A DNA stretch of 40,858 bases from JAHEEM01 sp036396795 (GCA_036396795.1 DASWKF010000029.1:1-40858); one strand, 5' to 3'; numbered from the stretch's first letter, positions 9,076 through 17,174 are shown. Notes: a model not told the origin generated them from the letters alone. A program made the numbers and translations.

Positions 9076-9234
9076 TCAGGTGTCGCGCCAGTAGCGTTGC
9101 ATCTCGAGGAACGTAAACGAGGTCGACCTGGTGATCATCACGAGTCCCGTCAGCGCCTCAATGCAGGACATGACGACGAGAACCGTGGTCAAAACGATCA
9201 GCCAACTGTCGAAATCAACTAGAAGCTCGAGCAT
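9076..9234 (-). CDS. Small single-pass membrane peptide at the head of the Att-like operon
   Basis: A 52-residue open frame running ATG (9234) to TGA (9078-9076). It starts MLELLVDFDSW, has one hydrophobic segment at about residues 11-34 (WLIVLTTVLVVMSCIEALTG within it), and ends with a polar tail closing RYWRDT. A GTG directly before the ATG is an alternative start, and GAGG lies close upstream. It ends 12 nt before the ABC ATPase start and would be the first gene of the ATPase-permease-lipoprotein operon. I do not recognise a family. It may be a small transporter subunit or regulator; it could also be a chance frame, but the TM profile and position argue for a real gene. Confidence 0.55.
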   Translation of the reverse strand: MLELLVDFDSWLIVLTTVLVVMSCIEALTGLVMITRSTSFTFLEMQRYWRDT

Positions 9235-9262
9235 CACGGCCTCGACGAAAGCGCGGCGTCCA

Positions 9263-9268
9263 AGTATA
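9263..9268 (-). promoter_or_regulatory. Candidate -10 box for the Att-like operon
   Basis: TATACT on the minus strand (9268-9263) matches the sigma-70 -10 consensus at 5 of 6 positions and lies about 30 nt upstream of the 52-residue peptide start. The -35 region at the right distance reads CAATTC, a poor match. It is the best promoter candidate between this cluster and the divergent GST gene. Confidence 0.35.
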
Positions 9269-9386
9269 CGCCACGCCCTTTGGAGGAATTGCCGCGAACG
9301 CGCGGCGCCGAGTTGTTGCGCCCATGCCGGGTTGCTATAGACTCGCGACAGCCCAAGGCAGCACCAAGAGCACCGCGATACGGCCT

Positions 9387-10028
9387 ATGAAGTTCTACGA
9401 TTTTCGTCCGTCCCCCAGCCCGACCAAGGTGCGCATCGTCATCGCCGAGAAAGGGCTGAGCATTCCGACGGAATCGATCAATCTGAGGGAGCTCGAGCAG
9501 CAGCGGGCCGAGTACACGGAGAAGCACCCCGGTGCGACGGTGCCGATGCTGGAGCTCGACGACGGGACTTACCTGACGGAAAGTCTCGCGATCTCTCATT
9601 ATCTCGATCGAGTTTTCCCCGAGCCGAATCTGCTGGGAACGGACCCGAAGGAGCAGGCGCTCGTTCTCATGTGGCACGACATCGCGACTTTCGAGGGCTA
9701 TCTCGGAGTTCAGGAGCTGCTTCGCAACAGCTCCGGCGCTTTTCAAGGACGGGCATTGCCCGGAATCCTGCCCTACGAGCAGATCCCCGCGCTTGCAGAG
9801 CGAGGGCGAAAGCGCACCGAGCTGTTTCTCGATAAGCTAGAGAGGCGCTTGCACTCGAGCGATCACCTCGCGGTCGGCCGCTACACCTATGCCGATATCG
9901 CCGCCTACGTCTACGTGCGATTCGCGGCGCGCGTGCTGGGCAATGATCCGCTGCCGGCACGGCCGCATCTGTCGCGATGGACCGCCGAGATCGCGGCGCG
10001 TCCGGCGGTACGGGCGGCGACCGGTTGA
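9387..10028 (+). CDS. Glutathione S-transferase family protein
   Basis: A 213-residue cytoplasmic protein. The N-terminal thioredoxin-like domain (1-78) starts MKFYDFRPSPSPTKVRI, has the cis-proline region ATVPMLELDDG and the glutathione gamma-glutamyl-binding TESLAI. The all-helical C-terminal domain (about 85-213) includes the conserved YTYADIAAYV motif with its N-capping Asp. It probably conjugates or reduces small electrophiles with glutathione. ATG at 9387 is preferred over one at 9324 because the fold begins at the second. Its stop overlaps the TTG start of the M61 peptidase gene (TTGA at 10025-10028), so the two are translationally coupled. Confidence 0.9.
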   Translation: MKFYDFRPSPSPTKVRIVIAEKGLSIPTESINLRELEQQRAEYTEKHPGATVPMLELDDGTYLTESLAISHYLDRVFPEPNLLGTDPKEQALVLMWHDIATFEGYLGVQELLRNSSGAFQGRALPGILPYEQIPALAERGRKRTELFLDKLERRLHSSDHLAVGRYTYADIAAYVYVRFAARVLGNDPLPARPHLSRWTAEIAARPAVRAATG

Positions 10029-11827
10029 CCTCAGTGACGACCTACCGCCTGCGTATCGCGGATCCGAACGAGCACCACTTCGAGATCGCCTGCGACGTCG
10101 ATAACCCCGAAACGGAGCAACGGCTCAGCATGCCGTCGTGGATACCTGGCAGCTATCTGCTGCGGGAGTTCGCCCGTCATGTCGTTAAGGTGAAGGCCGA
10201 GTCGAACGGGCATCCCATCGAGATCGCCAAGATCGACAAGGGAAGCTGGGTCGCGCGAGGCGCGAAAGACCATCTTCGCGTCACGATCAGAGTGCACGCG
10301 CTGGATCTTTCGGTGCGCGGCGCCTATCTCGACTGGCGGCGCGCCTACTTCAACGGCCCTTGCGTATTCCTGTGGGTCCACGGCAAGGAGGTCGAGCCCG
10401 TCTCCGTTTGGCTCGAGGCGCCGGAGGATCCGAGATGCCGCGACTGGCAGGTCGCGACCGCGATGCAACCGGTGGATACCGACACGAGAGGCTTCGGCCG
10501 CTACGCGGCGCAGAACTACGACGAGCTGATCGATCATCCGGCAGAGATCAGCGCTTTCGCGCGCGTTGCGTTCACGGCGGCGAATATTCCGCACGAGCTG
10601 GTCGTCGCCGGCCGTCACGATACGGATCTCGAGCGTGTTGCCGGCGACCTTCGGCAACTCTGCGAAACGCAGCTCGCATTCTTCGGCCCACCGGCGCCCT
10701 TCGAGCGCTACGTGTTTCTCGGGCTCGCCCTCGACAAGGGTTACGGAGGCTTGGAGCATCGTTCGTCGAGCAGCTTGATGTTCAGCGCCGACGACATGCC
10801 AAAGGCTGGTGAGGCGGGCGTGCCGGCCGAGTACCAGCGTTTCCTGGGGCTATGCAGCCACGAGTACTTTCACAGCTGGAACGTCAAGCGGCTCAAGCCC
10901 GCGGCGTTCGTCCCGTATCGCTTGGATCGGCGCAACCATACGCGGCTTTTGTGGGTATTCGAAGGCATCACGTCTTACTATCAGGATCTCCTGCTGCTGC
11001 GCAGCGACCTCATCGGGCTCGATGCCTACCTCGTTCGCCTGGCGCAGATGCTGACTAAGGTCTACAGGGCTCCGGGGCGCTTGCATCAGAGCCTCGCGGA
11101 GGCGAGTTTCGATGCCTGGGACAGGCTCTACAAGCCCGAGCCCAACAGCCTCAACGCGACGATCAGCTACTACACTAAAGGAGCGCTCGTGGCCTTGGCG
11201 CTGGACTTGAAGCTGCGCAAGGCGTCGAGCTCCGCGGTGAGCCTGGACGAGGTGATGACGGCGCTTTGGGAACGATTCGGACGCCAAGGCGAGGGCCTGG
11301 GCGAGGGCGATTTCGAGCGCGTCGCCGAGGAACTCGGCGGCGCCGATCTCGGCGAGTTCTTCGACCTGGCCGTGCGCGACACCGTGGACTTGCCTTTGGC
11401 GGAGCTACTTGCCGAATTTGCGGTGAGCATGGAGCTTCGGGCCAGCGCGGGGCCGCAAGATCAGGGCGGCGCGCCGAAGCAGGCGGATCAACGCTCGTTG
11501 ACCCTCGGCGCGAGCTATCGCGACACGCGCGACGGTCTGGAGCTGCTCGGCGTGCTCGCCGGCGGGCCCGCGGAGTCGGCGGGTCTGGTCGCGGGCGACC
11601 AGATCATCGCGCTCGGCGGCTATAGGGTCGATGCCGCCACGTTGACGCGCCGGCTGCCGCGCTTCGACCCCGGAGAGACCGTGACCATCACGCTGTTTCG
11701 GCGAAACGAGCTGCTGCAGCTTCCGATCACGCTTCAATCCGCGCCGCTCGACACGGTCGGCCTGACCGCGCAGGCGAATCCGGATGCCGCCGGTCTTGAG
11801 CGTCGCATCGCCTGGCTCGGGAGCTGA
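10025..11827 (+). CDS. M61 family metallopeptidase with C-terminal PDZ domain
   Basis: About 600 residues; a glycyl-aminopeptidase-like M61 peptidase. An N-terminal beta-rich domain (1-170) precedes the catalytic domain with the zinc motif HEYFH (His279, His283) and the third ligand in FEGITSYY (Glu313). A PDZ domain near residues 505-570 contains GGPAESAGLVAGDQIIALGG. No signal peptide is visible, so it is probably cytoplasmic. The likely start is TTG at 10025, overlapping the GST stop; GTG at 10034 is an alternative. The upstream part of the longer frame is shadow sequence inside the GST gene. The next gene, plsY, begins 2 nt after its stop. Confidence 0.9.
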   Translation: MTSVTTYRLRIADPNEHHFEIACDVDNPETEQRLSMPSWIPGSYLLREFARHVVKVKAESNGHPIEIAKIDKGSWVARGAKDHLRVTIRVHALDLSVRGAYLDWRRAYFNGPCVFLWVHGKEVEPVSVWLEAPEDPRCRDWQVATAMQPVDTDTRGFGRYAAQNYDELIDHPAEISAFARVAFTAANIPHELVVAGRHDTDLERVAGDLRQLCETQLAFFGPPAPFERYVFLGLALDKGYGGLEHRSSSSLMFSADDMPKAGEAGVPAEYQRFLGLCSHEYFHSWNVKRLKPAAFVPYRLDRRNHTRLLWVFEGITSYYQDLLLLRSDLIGLDAYLVRLAQMLTKVYRAPGRLHQSLAEASFDAWDRLYKPEPNSLNATISYYTKGALVALALDLKLRKASSSAVSLDEVMTALWERFGRQGEGLGEGDFERVAEELGGADLGEFFDLAVRDTVDLPLAELLAEFAVSMELRASAGPQDQGGAPKQADQRSLTLGASYRDTRDGLELLGVLAGGPAESAGLVAGDQIIALGGYRVDAATLTRRLPRFDPGETVTITLFRRNELLQLPITLQSAPLDTVGLTAQANPDAAGLERRIAWLGS

Positions 11828-11829
11828 GC

Positions 11830-12465
11830 ATGCTCGAGCTCGGGCTCAAGTTCACGGCGGCCTACCTGCTCGGCTCGATCGTCGGCAGCCTCGTTCTGGG
11901 AGGCCTGCGCGGCATCGACATTCGCACAATGGGCAGCGGTAATGCCGGCGGCACCAATGCCTTGCGCACGCAGGGGAAAGTGTTTGCCTTGTGGGTCATG
12001 GTCATCGACGTCGGCAAGGGCGTGCTCGCGGTTATGGTGCTGCCGGAGCATGGTTTCGGCCCGGCGCTCGCCGATCCCGTCGTGAGCGGCGAGCTGATCC
12101 GCTATGCGGTGGCGTTCGGGGCGATACTCGGGCACGTCTATCCGCTGTGGTTCGATTTCAAGGGCGGCAAGGGCGGCGCCACCGCAGCGGGCGTGATCTG
12201 CGTGCTCGCGCCGGGCGCAGGAATATTCGTGATCGCTCTCTGGCTCGGCGTCGTCGCGCTGACGGGATTCGTCGCCCTGGCGACAATGACGGCGGCGCTC
12301 GGTGCCGTCGCCTATCTCGGTGTCACGGGCTTGCCCCAGCAGAGCGGCTTGTTCGTGCTGGCGGTGCTGACCGCGGGTCTGCTCATCTATACGCATCGCG
12401 GCAACATACGCCGGCTTGTCGACGGCAGCGAGCATCGCATGGGCAAGCTCTGGCGCGGGCCCTGA
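11830..12465 (+). CDS. plsY: Glycerol-3-phosphate acyltransferase PlsY
   Basis: A 211-residue inner-membrane enzyme that transfers an acyl group from acyl-phosphate to glycerol-3-phosphate, the first step of phospholipid synthesis. The family motifs are clear: the N-terminal GSIVGSLV helix, MGSGNAGGTNALR for phosphate binding, and GHVYPLWFDFKGGKGGAT as the acyl-phosphate site. Five or so TM segments are apparent. GAGC lies just before ATG 11830. It sits in the coupled operon between the M61 peptidase and birA. Confidence 0.96.
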   Translation: MLELGLKFTAAYLLGSIVGSLVLGGLRGIDIRTMGSGNAGGTNALRTQGKVFALWVMVIDVGKGVLAVMVLPEHGFGPALADPVVSGELIRYAVAFGAILGHVYPLWFDFKGGKGGATAAGVICVLAPGAGIFVIALWLGVVALTGFVALATMTAALGAVAYLGVTGLPQQSGLFVLAVLTAGLLIYTHRGNIRRLVDGSEHRMGKLWRGP

Positions 12466-12467
12466 CA

Positions 12468-13469
12468 GTGGCCGCAGGGGCTCTCAACACGTGCTTGCCG
12501 CTGCTGCGCCTGCTGGCGGACGGGCGACCTCATTCCGGAGAGGCGCTGGCGGAAGCGCTGGGGATCAGTCGAGCCGCAGTCTGGAAGCAAATTGCTCGCC
12601 TCAAGAATCTCGGGCTCAAGATCGACTCACGCATCGGCAGCGGCTATCGGCTCAGCCGGCCGATCGAGTTTCTCGATCGCGCGTTTATCGCCCGTGAGCT
12701 CAACGGTCCGGAGGGGTGTTCGTCGCGGATCGAGGTCTTCACGGAAATCGACTCGACCAACAGTCACTTGTTCAGCCGCGAGAGGCCCGCGCCGGGCGAG
12801 CTCGGCGTCTGCCTCGCGGAGTTTCAGCGCGGCGGACGCGGCCGTCGCGGCCGGTCCTGGGTGGCGCCGCTCGGCGGCGGCTTATGCCTTTCGCTGGCAT
12901 GGACCTTCGCGGCTCAGCCGGCGGATTGCGGCGCGCTCGGCCTGGCCGCCGGCGTGGTCGTCCGCCGCGTTCTCGAGGGCCTCACGGGCCTCAAGCTCAA
13001 GATCAAATGGCCCAACGATCTCATCTGGGAGCATCGGAAGCTCGCCGGGATTCTCGTCGAGCTGTCGGCCGAAGGCCATGGACCGTGCCTAGCCGTCGTC
13101 GGCGTCGGAATCAACGTCTCGATGGATTCGACGGCGCTCGATGAGATTGGTAGCTCCGGCGCCGATGCCGTCGATCTTGCCTCGGCGATGCAGGGCTCAT
13201 CGCCGTCGAGAAACCGACTTGCGGTCAGACTCATCAACGAGCTTTCGATGCTACTGCGCAGCTACGACAGCACCGGCTTCGCGCCGTATCTCGACGAGCT
13301 GCTCGCCGTTGACTATCTGCGCGGGCGCGGCGTCAAGGTGCTGGGCGATGCGCATTCGGTTTCCGGCACGGCGGCTGGAATAGCGGCCGACGGCGGCTTG
13401 CTCGTCGACACCGTCGAGGGCGTGCGCAAGATCCTCTCCGGCGAGGTCAGCGTGAGGGCGATGACGTGA
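12468..13469 (+). CDS. birA: Biotin--[acetyl-CoA-carboxylase] ligase / biotin operon repressor BirA
   Basis: A 333-residue bifunctional biotin protein ligase. The N-terminal winged helix (about 8-62) contains GEALAEALGISRAAVWKQI. The catalytic domain has the biotinyl-AMP loop GRGRRGRSW (123-131), KWPNDL (180-185) and KLAGILVE (191-198), with a C-terminal SH3-like domain. It biotinylates the AccB subunit and, with its DNA-binding domain, can repress biotin genes. GTG at 12468, two bases after the plsY stop, is chosen because the fold begins there; longer in-frame starts lie inside plsY. Its stop overlaps the coaX start (GTGA at 13466). The birA-coa pairing matches the classic location upstream of tRNA-tuf. 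Confidence 0.96.
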   Translation: MAAGALNTCLPLLRLLADGRPHSGEALAEALGISRAAVWKQIARLKNLGLKIDSRIGSGYRLSRPIEFLDRAFIARELNGPEGCSSRIEVFTEIDSTNSHLFSRERPAPGELGVCLAEFQRGGRGRRGRSWVAPLGGGLCLSLAWTFAAQPADCGALGLAAGVVVRRVLEGLTGLKLKIKWPNDLIWEHRKLAGILVELSAEGHGPCLAVVGVGINVSMDSTALDEIGSSGADAVDLASAMQGSSPSRNRLAVRLINELSMLLRSYDSTGFAPYLDELLAVDYLRGRGVKVLGDAHSVSGTAAGIAADGGLLVDTVEGVRKILSGEVSVRAMT

Positions 13470-14218
13470 CGTTCGTGGTCGACATCGGTAACACGCGCGC
13501 CAAATGGGCACACACCGAGGGTTCGGGACTGCGCGATATCGGCGCGGTCGCGCACGCTCGATCAGAGCCCGCGCTGCTCGAGGCAGTCGGTAAGGGCCTG
13601 CGGCCGGAGGACCGCCGCATCGTCGCCGCGAACGTCGCCGGGCGCGGATTCGCCGAGCGCCTGCAAGGCCTCGCCCGCGACCGCGGGCTCGAGTTGAGCC
13701 TGGTCGAAACGGCGGCGGAACGATACGGCGTCCGTTGCGCGTATGTCGATCCGTCGCGCCTCGGAGTCGACCGCTGGGTGGGGCTCGTCGCCGCTCACCG
13801 GCTCATCGGCGGCGCCGCGTGCATCATCGATTCCGGCACCACCGTGACCCTGGATGCGGTCACCGAGGAGGGCCGGCATCTCGGCGGGCTCATCATGGCC
13901 GGGCCGCGCATGGCCGCGGCCGCGCTGCAGCGTGAGACCGGCGGCATCGGCAAGACCTTGGAGCTCGTCTCGGTACCGAGCGGCATCGAGCTTCTAGGTA
14001 GATCGACCGACGAGGCGGTCGCACACGGGGCCATGCTCGGTGTCGCGGCGGCGCTCGACCAAGCGGTCGCGACGGTCGCGGCCACGCTCGATGCGCCGCT
14101 TGCGGTCGTGCTCACCGGCGGAGGCGCGGACGCGCTTCGCCCGTGGCTTCGGATAGCGGTAAGCTACCGGCCACATTTCATTCTCGAGGGACTCGCCTGG
14201 ATCGCCTCGGCGCCCTGA
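13466..14218 (+). CDS. coaX: Type III pantothenate kinase
   Basis: A 250-residue ASKHA-fold kinase that phosphorylates pantothenate, the first step of coenzyme A synthesis. It opens with the phosphate-1 motif VVDIGNTRAKW (Asp6), has DRWVGLVAAH in the middle and IDSGTTVTLD as the second phosphate motif, then GLIMAGPRM for substrate binding. E. coli uses the unrelated CoaA at the equivalent chromosomal place. The GTG start overlaps the birA stop and the TGA stop overlaps the next ATG (TGATG at 14216), so birA, coaX and the SPOR gene are translationally coupled. Confidence 0.96.
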   Translation: MTFVVDIGNTRAKWAHTEGSGLRDIGAVAHARSEPALLEAVGKGLRPEDRRIVAANVAGRGFAERLQGLARDRGLELSLVETAAERYGVRCAYVDPSRLGVDRWVGLVAAHRLIGGAACIIDSGTTVTLDAVTEEGRHLGGLIMAGPRMAAAALQRETGGIGKTLELVSVPSGIELLGRSTDEAVAHGAMLGVAAALDQAVATVAATLDAPLAVVLTGGGADALRPWLRIAVSYRPHFILEGLAWIASAP

Positions 14219-14898
14219 TGCGGAATCTGTTTCTGTCGCTGGTGCTCGCGAATCTCGGCTACGCAGCGTGGTCTGCGTGGTTCAGGCAGCCTGCGGCCGA
14301 GGCCCTCGCCGACAGAGACGCGGGCGTCCCCGGGCTGACGCTGGTCGCGGAGCTCGAGGAGGCCGCGATGCGCGCCGTCCAGGCGTTGCCGCCGGCTTCG
14401 GGGTTCTCGGTGCCGGGCGGCGGCGTGGTTTTGAGTGCCACGCAGCGTTGCGTCAGCATCGGGCCGTTCGAGGAGCTCGCGCAAGCCGCTGCCGCCGGCG
14501 CCGCGCTTCGGTCCTCAGGAATGGCACCCAGTCAGCGCGTGGTCGAGGGCGACATTTGGGTCGGCTACTGGGTTCATCTGACCGAGATACCGACGCGATC
14601 CGCTGCTGAGCAGATGCTGGAACGGCTGCGCGACAACGGGATCTCCGATGCCTACATCGTTCCCGGCGGCGAGCAGAGCCAGACCATCTCGCTCGGCGTT
14701 TTCAGTGAGATCAGCCGCGCGGCGAACGTTCGCGAGCAGGCACGAAGCCTCGGCTATCCTCCGGCGGTCACCGACCGCAGCCGGCGCGGAACCTTGTATT
14801 GGATCGACATCGGTCTCGGTCCGGGAGACCTGCTGGACCTCGAGTCGCTGCAGGCTCCGGGGCGCATTAATCGCCTCGAGCAGCGCCCCTGTCCCTAG
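14218..14898 (+). CDS. Membrane-anchored SPOR-domain-like protein
   Basis: A 226-residue protein with one N-terminal TM segment (about 3-20, LFLSLVLANLGYAAWSAWF) and a periplasmic region. The segment from CVSIGPFEELAQA (about residue 77) and a second from WVGYWVHLTEIPTR to GVFSEISRAANV (about 117-170) look like SPOR repeats, which bind denuded septal peptidoglycan. ATG at 14218 overlaps the coaX stop; a longer frame from 14143 lies inside coaX. It is the last gene of the coupled operon. Assignment to SPOR rests on pattern (GPF, GVF, paired alpha/beta), not on a search. Confidence 0.75.
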   Translation: MRNLFLSLVLANLGYAAWSAWFRQPAAEALADRDAGVPGLTLVAELEEAAMRAVQALPPASGFSVPGGGVVLSATQRCVSIGPFEELAQAAAAGAALRSSGMAPSQRVVEGDIWVGYWVHLTEIPTRSAAEQMLERLRDNGISDAYIVPGGEQSQTISLGVFSEISRAANVREQARSLGYPPAVTDRSRRGTLYWIDIGLGPGDLLDLESLQAPGRINRLEQRPCP

Positions 14899-14956
14899 GT
14901 GCGGCCGGCTGGAGCGGGTAGACTGAGGCTGCGATCTTTCCTGGAGGAGCTTCATC

Positions 14957-15694
14957 ATGAACGGACTTAGACGAGTTGCCGGCTTCGTGACCGTGGTGGC
15001 GGCCGGCGTTGCGATTGGGTTTCAGGCCAGCGCTGAGCTTGCTCCGGGTTTCGACGCAGCGCTGATGGCAGCGGAGCGCCCCGCGGAAGAGAAAGAGCGA
15101 GACGCGATGCGCCGGCCTCGACAGGTGCTGGAGTTCGTCGGCATCGACGCCGGCATGACGGTGCTCGAGGTGTTCGCGGGCGGGGGTTGGTATACCGAGG
15201 TGCTGTCGGCTGCAGTCGGCCCCGAAGGGACGGTCTATTCGCAGAATACAGCGCGGTTTGCGGAGCGGTTCGCCGAGGCTTCGGCGGCTCGGGCCGAGCG
15301 ACTCGGCAACGTGATCGTCTGGAACCACGAGCTCGGCTCTCTTGAGCTCGACGACACCGTCGATGCGGCCTTCACGGCGCTCAACTTGCACGACGCGGCC
15401 AACGACAGCGAGGAGGCCGGCGTTGCGTTTCTCACCGGGGTTTACGGCGCGCTGAAGCCCGGCGGCGTGTTCGGGCTCATCGACCACGTCGGCATCGCCG
15501 GCCAGGACAACGCCGAGCTGCATCGCATCGAAAGGGCCCGCGTGCTGCAGTTGCTCGAGCAGGCCGGTTTCACCGTCGAGGCCGAATCCGACGTGCTCGC
15601 GAATTCCGCAGACAACCATACGCTCAACGTCAGGGACGAGTCTCTCGGTCGAAACACGGATCGAATGCTCATTCGGGCGCGAAAGCCCCAATAA
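14957..15694 (+). CDS. Exported class I SAM-dependent methyltransferase-like protein
   Basis: A 245-residue protein with a signal peptide (MNGLRRVAGF then a hydrophobic run, cut near ASAE at 26-29). The mature part has the Rossmann methyltransferase motif I VLEVFAGGGWYTEVLS (about 72-87), a motif II region WNHELGSLELDD and LKPGGVFGLIDH as motif III. This matches the COG4798-type predicted methyltransferases, which carry secretion signals although SAM is cytoplasmic. CTGGAGGAG lies 8 nt before ATG, and TAGACT near 14920 could be a -10 box. Its function in the periplasm is unknown. It is followed 17 nt later by tRNA-Thr, with no terminator between. Confidence 0.85.
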   Translation: MNGLRRVAGFVTVVAAGVAIGFQASAELAPGFDAALMAAERPAEEKERDAMRRPRQVLEFVGIDAGMTVLEVFAGGGWYTEVLSAAVGPEGTVYSQNTARFAERFAEASAARAERLGNVIVWNHELGSLELDDTVDAAFTALNLHDAANDSEEAGVAFLTGVYGALKPGGVFGLIDHVGIAGQDNAELHRIERARVLQLLEQAGFTVEAESDVLANSADNHTLNVRDESLGRNTDRMLIRARKPQ

Positions 15695-15711
15695 GCGGCG
15701 AGCGCCGCGGC

Positions 15712-15787
15712 GCCGGCATAGCTCAGTTGGTAGAGCAGGGGTTTTGTAAACCTCAGGTCGGGAGTTCGAGTCTCTCTGCCGGCACCA
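15712..15787 (+). tRNA. tRNA-Thr (anticodon TGT)
   Basis: A 76-nt cloverleaf with encoded CCA. The acceptor is GCCGGCA (15712-15718) pairing with TGCCGGC, then ACCA. The anticodon stem is GGGGT/ACCTC with loop TTTGTAA, giving anticodon TGT, which reads ACA. The T arm is GGGAG-TTCGAGT-CTCTC. In E. coli the equivalent gene (thrU) directly precedes tyrU-glyT-thrT-tufB; here the partners are about 24.5 kb downstream. Confidence 0.97.
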
Positions 15788-15815
15788 TCTCGCCCTCGCC
15801 GCGCCGGCGTTACGC

Positions 15816-16466
15816 TTGAACCGCCCCTTCGATCTCGTCATCTTCGACTGCGACGGCGTCGTCGTCGACAGCGAGCCTATCGGCAATCGCGTGTTCGGTG
15901 AGTGGCTCGCGGAGCTCGGATTGAACCTGTCCGAGGAGGAGCGCCACCAGCTGTTCCTCGGACGATCCTTGGCCGAGAACCTCAGAATTGTCGAGCAAAG
16001 GCTCGGGCGTCCCATCCCTGCGGATGCTGTGGCGCAATACAAGAAACGTCGAGATAAGGTGTTGCGCGAGGAGGTCGAGGCGATGCGCGGCATTCCCGAG
16101 CTCCTCGATCGCCTCGATCTGCCTTATTGCATCGCCTCCAGCGGCGATCACGACAAGATGCGCGCAACGCTCGGCGGCACCGGCCTGCTGCCGCTGTTCG
16201 AAGGAAGGCTGTTCAGCGCGACCGAGGTGCCGCGCGCCAAGCCCGCGCCCGACGTGTTCCTCTACGCCGCGAAGCGCATGGGCGCCGCGCCGTCGAGATG
16301 CGTCGTGATCGAGGACAGTGTCAACGGCGTGAAGGCTGCGCACACCGCGGCCATGACCGTGTTCGGCTTCGCCGGTCTCATGCCGGCGGCCGATCTCACG
16401 GCCGCCGGCGCCGATGAGACATTCACCGAGGTCGAGCAGTTGGTGGCAATGCTCGGTCTCGCGTGA
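15816..16466 (+). CDS. HAD superfamily phosphatase (beta-phosphoglucomutase-like)
   Basis: A 216-residue haloacid dehalogenase-family protein. Motif I is FDCDGVVVDSE (nucleophile Asp11, general acid Asp13), motif II is ASSGDH, motif III includes the lysine in RAKPAPDVF, and motif IV is VIEDSVNG. The helical cap lies between motif I and II, as in subfamily I phosphatases of the 6-phosphogluconate or beta-phosphoglucomutase type. The substrate cannot be set from sequence. The start is TTG at 15816, only 28 nt after tRNA-Thr; no ATG is available before the catalytic motif. Confidence 0.88.
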   Translation: MNRPFDLVIFDCDGVVVDSEPIGNRVFGEWLAELGLNLSEEERHQLFLGRSLAENLRIVEQRLGRPIPADAVAQYKKRRDKVLREEVEAMRGIPELLDRLDLPYCIASSGDHDKMRATLGGTGLLPLFEGRLFSATEVPRAKPAPDVFLYAAKRMGAAPSRCVVIEDSVNGVKAAHTAAMTVFGFAGLMPAADLTAAGADETFTEVEQLVAMLGLA

Positions 16467-16487
16467 GTGCTCTCTCGAGCGCAATCC

Positions 16488-17174
16488 TCAGTCAGCGGCG
16501 AAGCAATAGAAATGCCCGGCGCCGCCGGTGCTGTTGAAGTCCTCGAGGGAACAGCCGGACGTCGTGTGAGAGGAGTTCCACGAGGTGTTCCAGCCGCTCA
16601 AACGGTCGTGGTGGCCTATCATCGCGCGGCCGTCGGGCCCGTCGTAGGTCCAGTTCCGGCACGTGAGGTCGACATCGCCCGAGGCGAAGCCCCTGGGGAA
16701 GGCGCGTCCGTGGGAGTCGGAGCCGGTGAGCATGTCGTGCTCGTTGTTCTCGCCTTCGGGCCGGACGCGTCCGTTGATGAGCTCGCCGCGCTCGTCGAGC
16801 GCGGTTTCGCGATAGATCAGGTTGCGGTCGCGCTCGATGTCGCCGTGCAAGCCGGCAACGCTGGCCGCGATCATCACGCCCTTGGCGTTGTGCCAGGGGC
16901 CGTCGCCGATCCGGTCCCGCGCGTTGACGCCCGGCTCGGTCTGCGTGCCCTGGGTGCTCAAGTAGGCGCGCCAGCTGCGGCTGCCGGCGCCGACGGCGGC
17001 GGCGAGCCGCTGGCAGGTCGCGTCGGCGCCGGCGAGCCCGGCGAGATCGCCGCTGTGCGCTTCGCTGGTGACGAAGAAGGTCATCGGCGCGTCGGTTTCC
17101 GTTTGTGCGTGCGCGGTCCCCGCGATCGTTGCGGCCGCGGCGATCGCGGCCAAAAGAGTCGGCCTCGAGTACAT
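16488..17174 (-). CDS. Secreted protein with a C-type-lectin-like (endostatin/DUF1554-like) domain
   Basis: A 228-residue protein with a clear signal peptide (hydrophobic 7-20, cut near THAQ at 24). The mature part begins TFFVTSEAHSGDLAG, then a cysteine-containing helix DATCQRLAAA and the segment SWRAYLST; later come TCRNWTYDG, GHHDRLSGWN, SGCSLEDF and a final HFYCFA. This order of helices, cysteines and tryptophans resembles the lectin-like fold of endostatin/NC10 and the Leptospira DUF1554 proteins. It may bind a surface or carbohydrate. Family placement is by pattern only. It is divergent from the PQQ-type dehydrogenase (170 bp apart) and convergent with the HAD gene. Confidence 0.75.
   Translation of the reverse strand: MYSRPTLLAAIAAAATIAGTAHAQTETDAPMTFFVTSEAHSGDLAGLAGADATCQRLAAAVGAGSRSWRAYLSTQGTQTEPGVNARDRIGDGPWHNAKGVMIAASVAGLHGDIERDRNLIYRETALDERGELINGRVRPEGENNEHDMLTGSDSHGRAFPRGFASGDVDLTCRNWTYDGPDGRAMIGHHDRLSGWNTSWNSSHTTSGCSLEDFNSTGGAGHFYCFAAD

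Noticed and set aside
15712..15787. tRNA-Thr as an integration site of a genomic island
   Set aside because: No integrase and no repeat of the tRNA 3' end was seen downstream, and the interval contains housekeeping genes.
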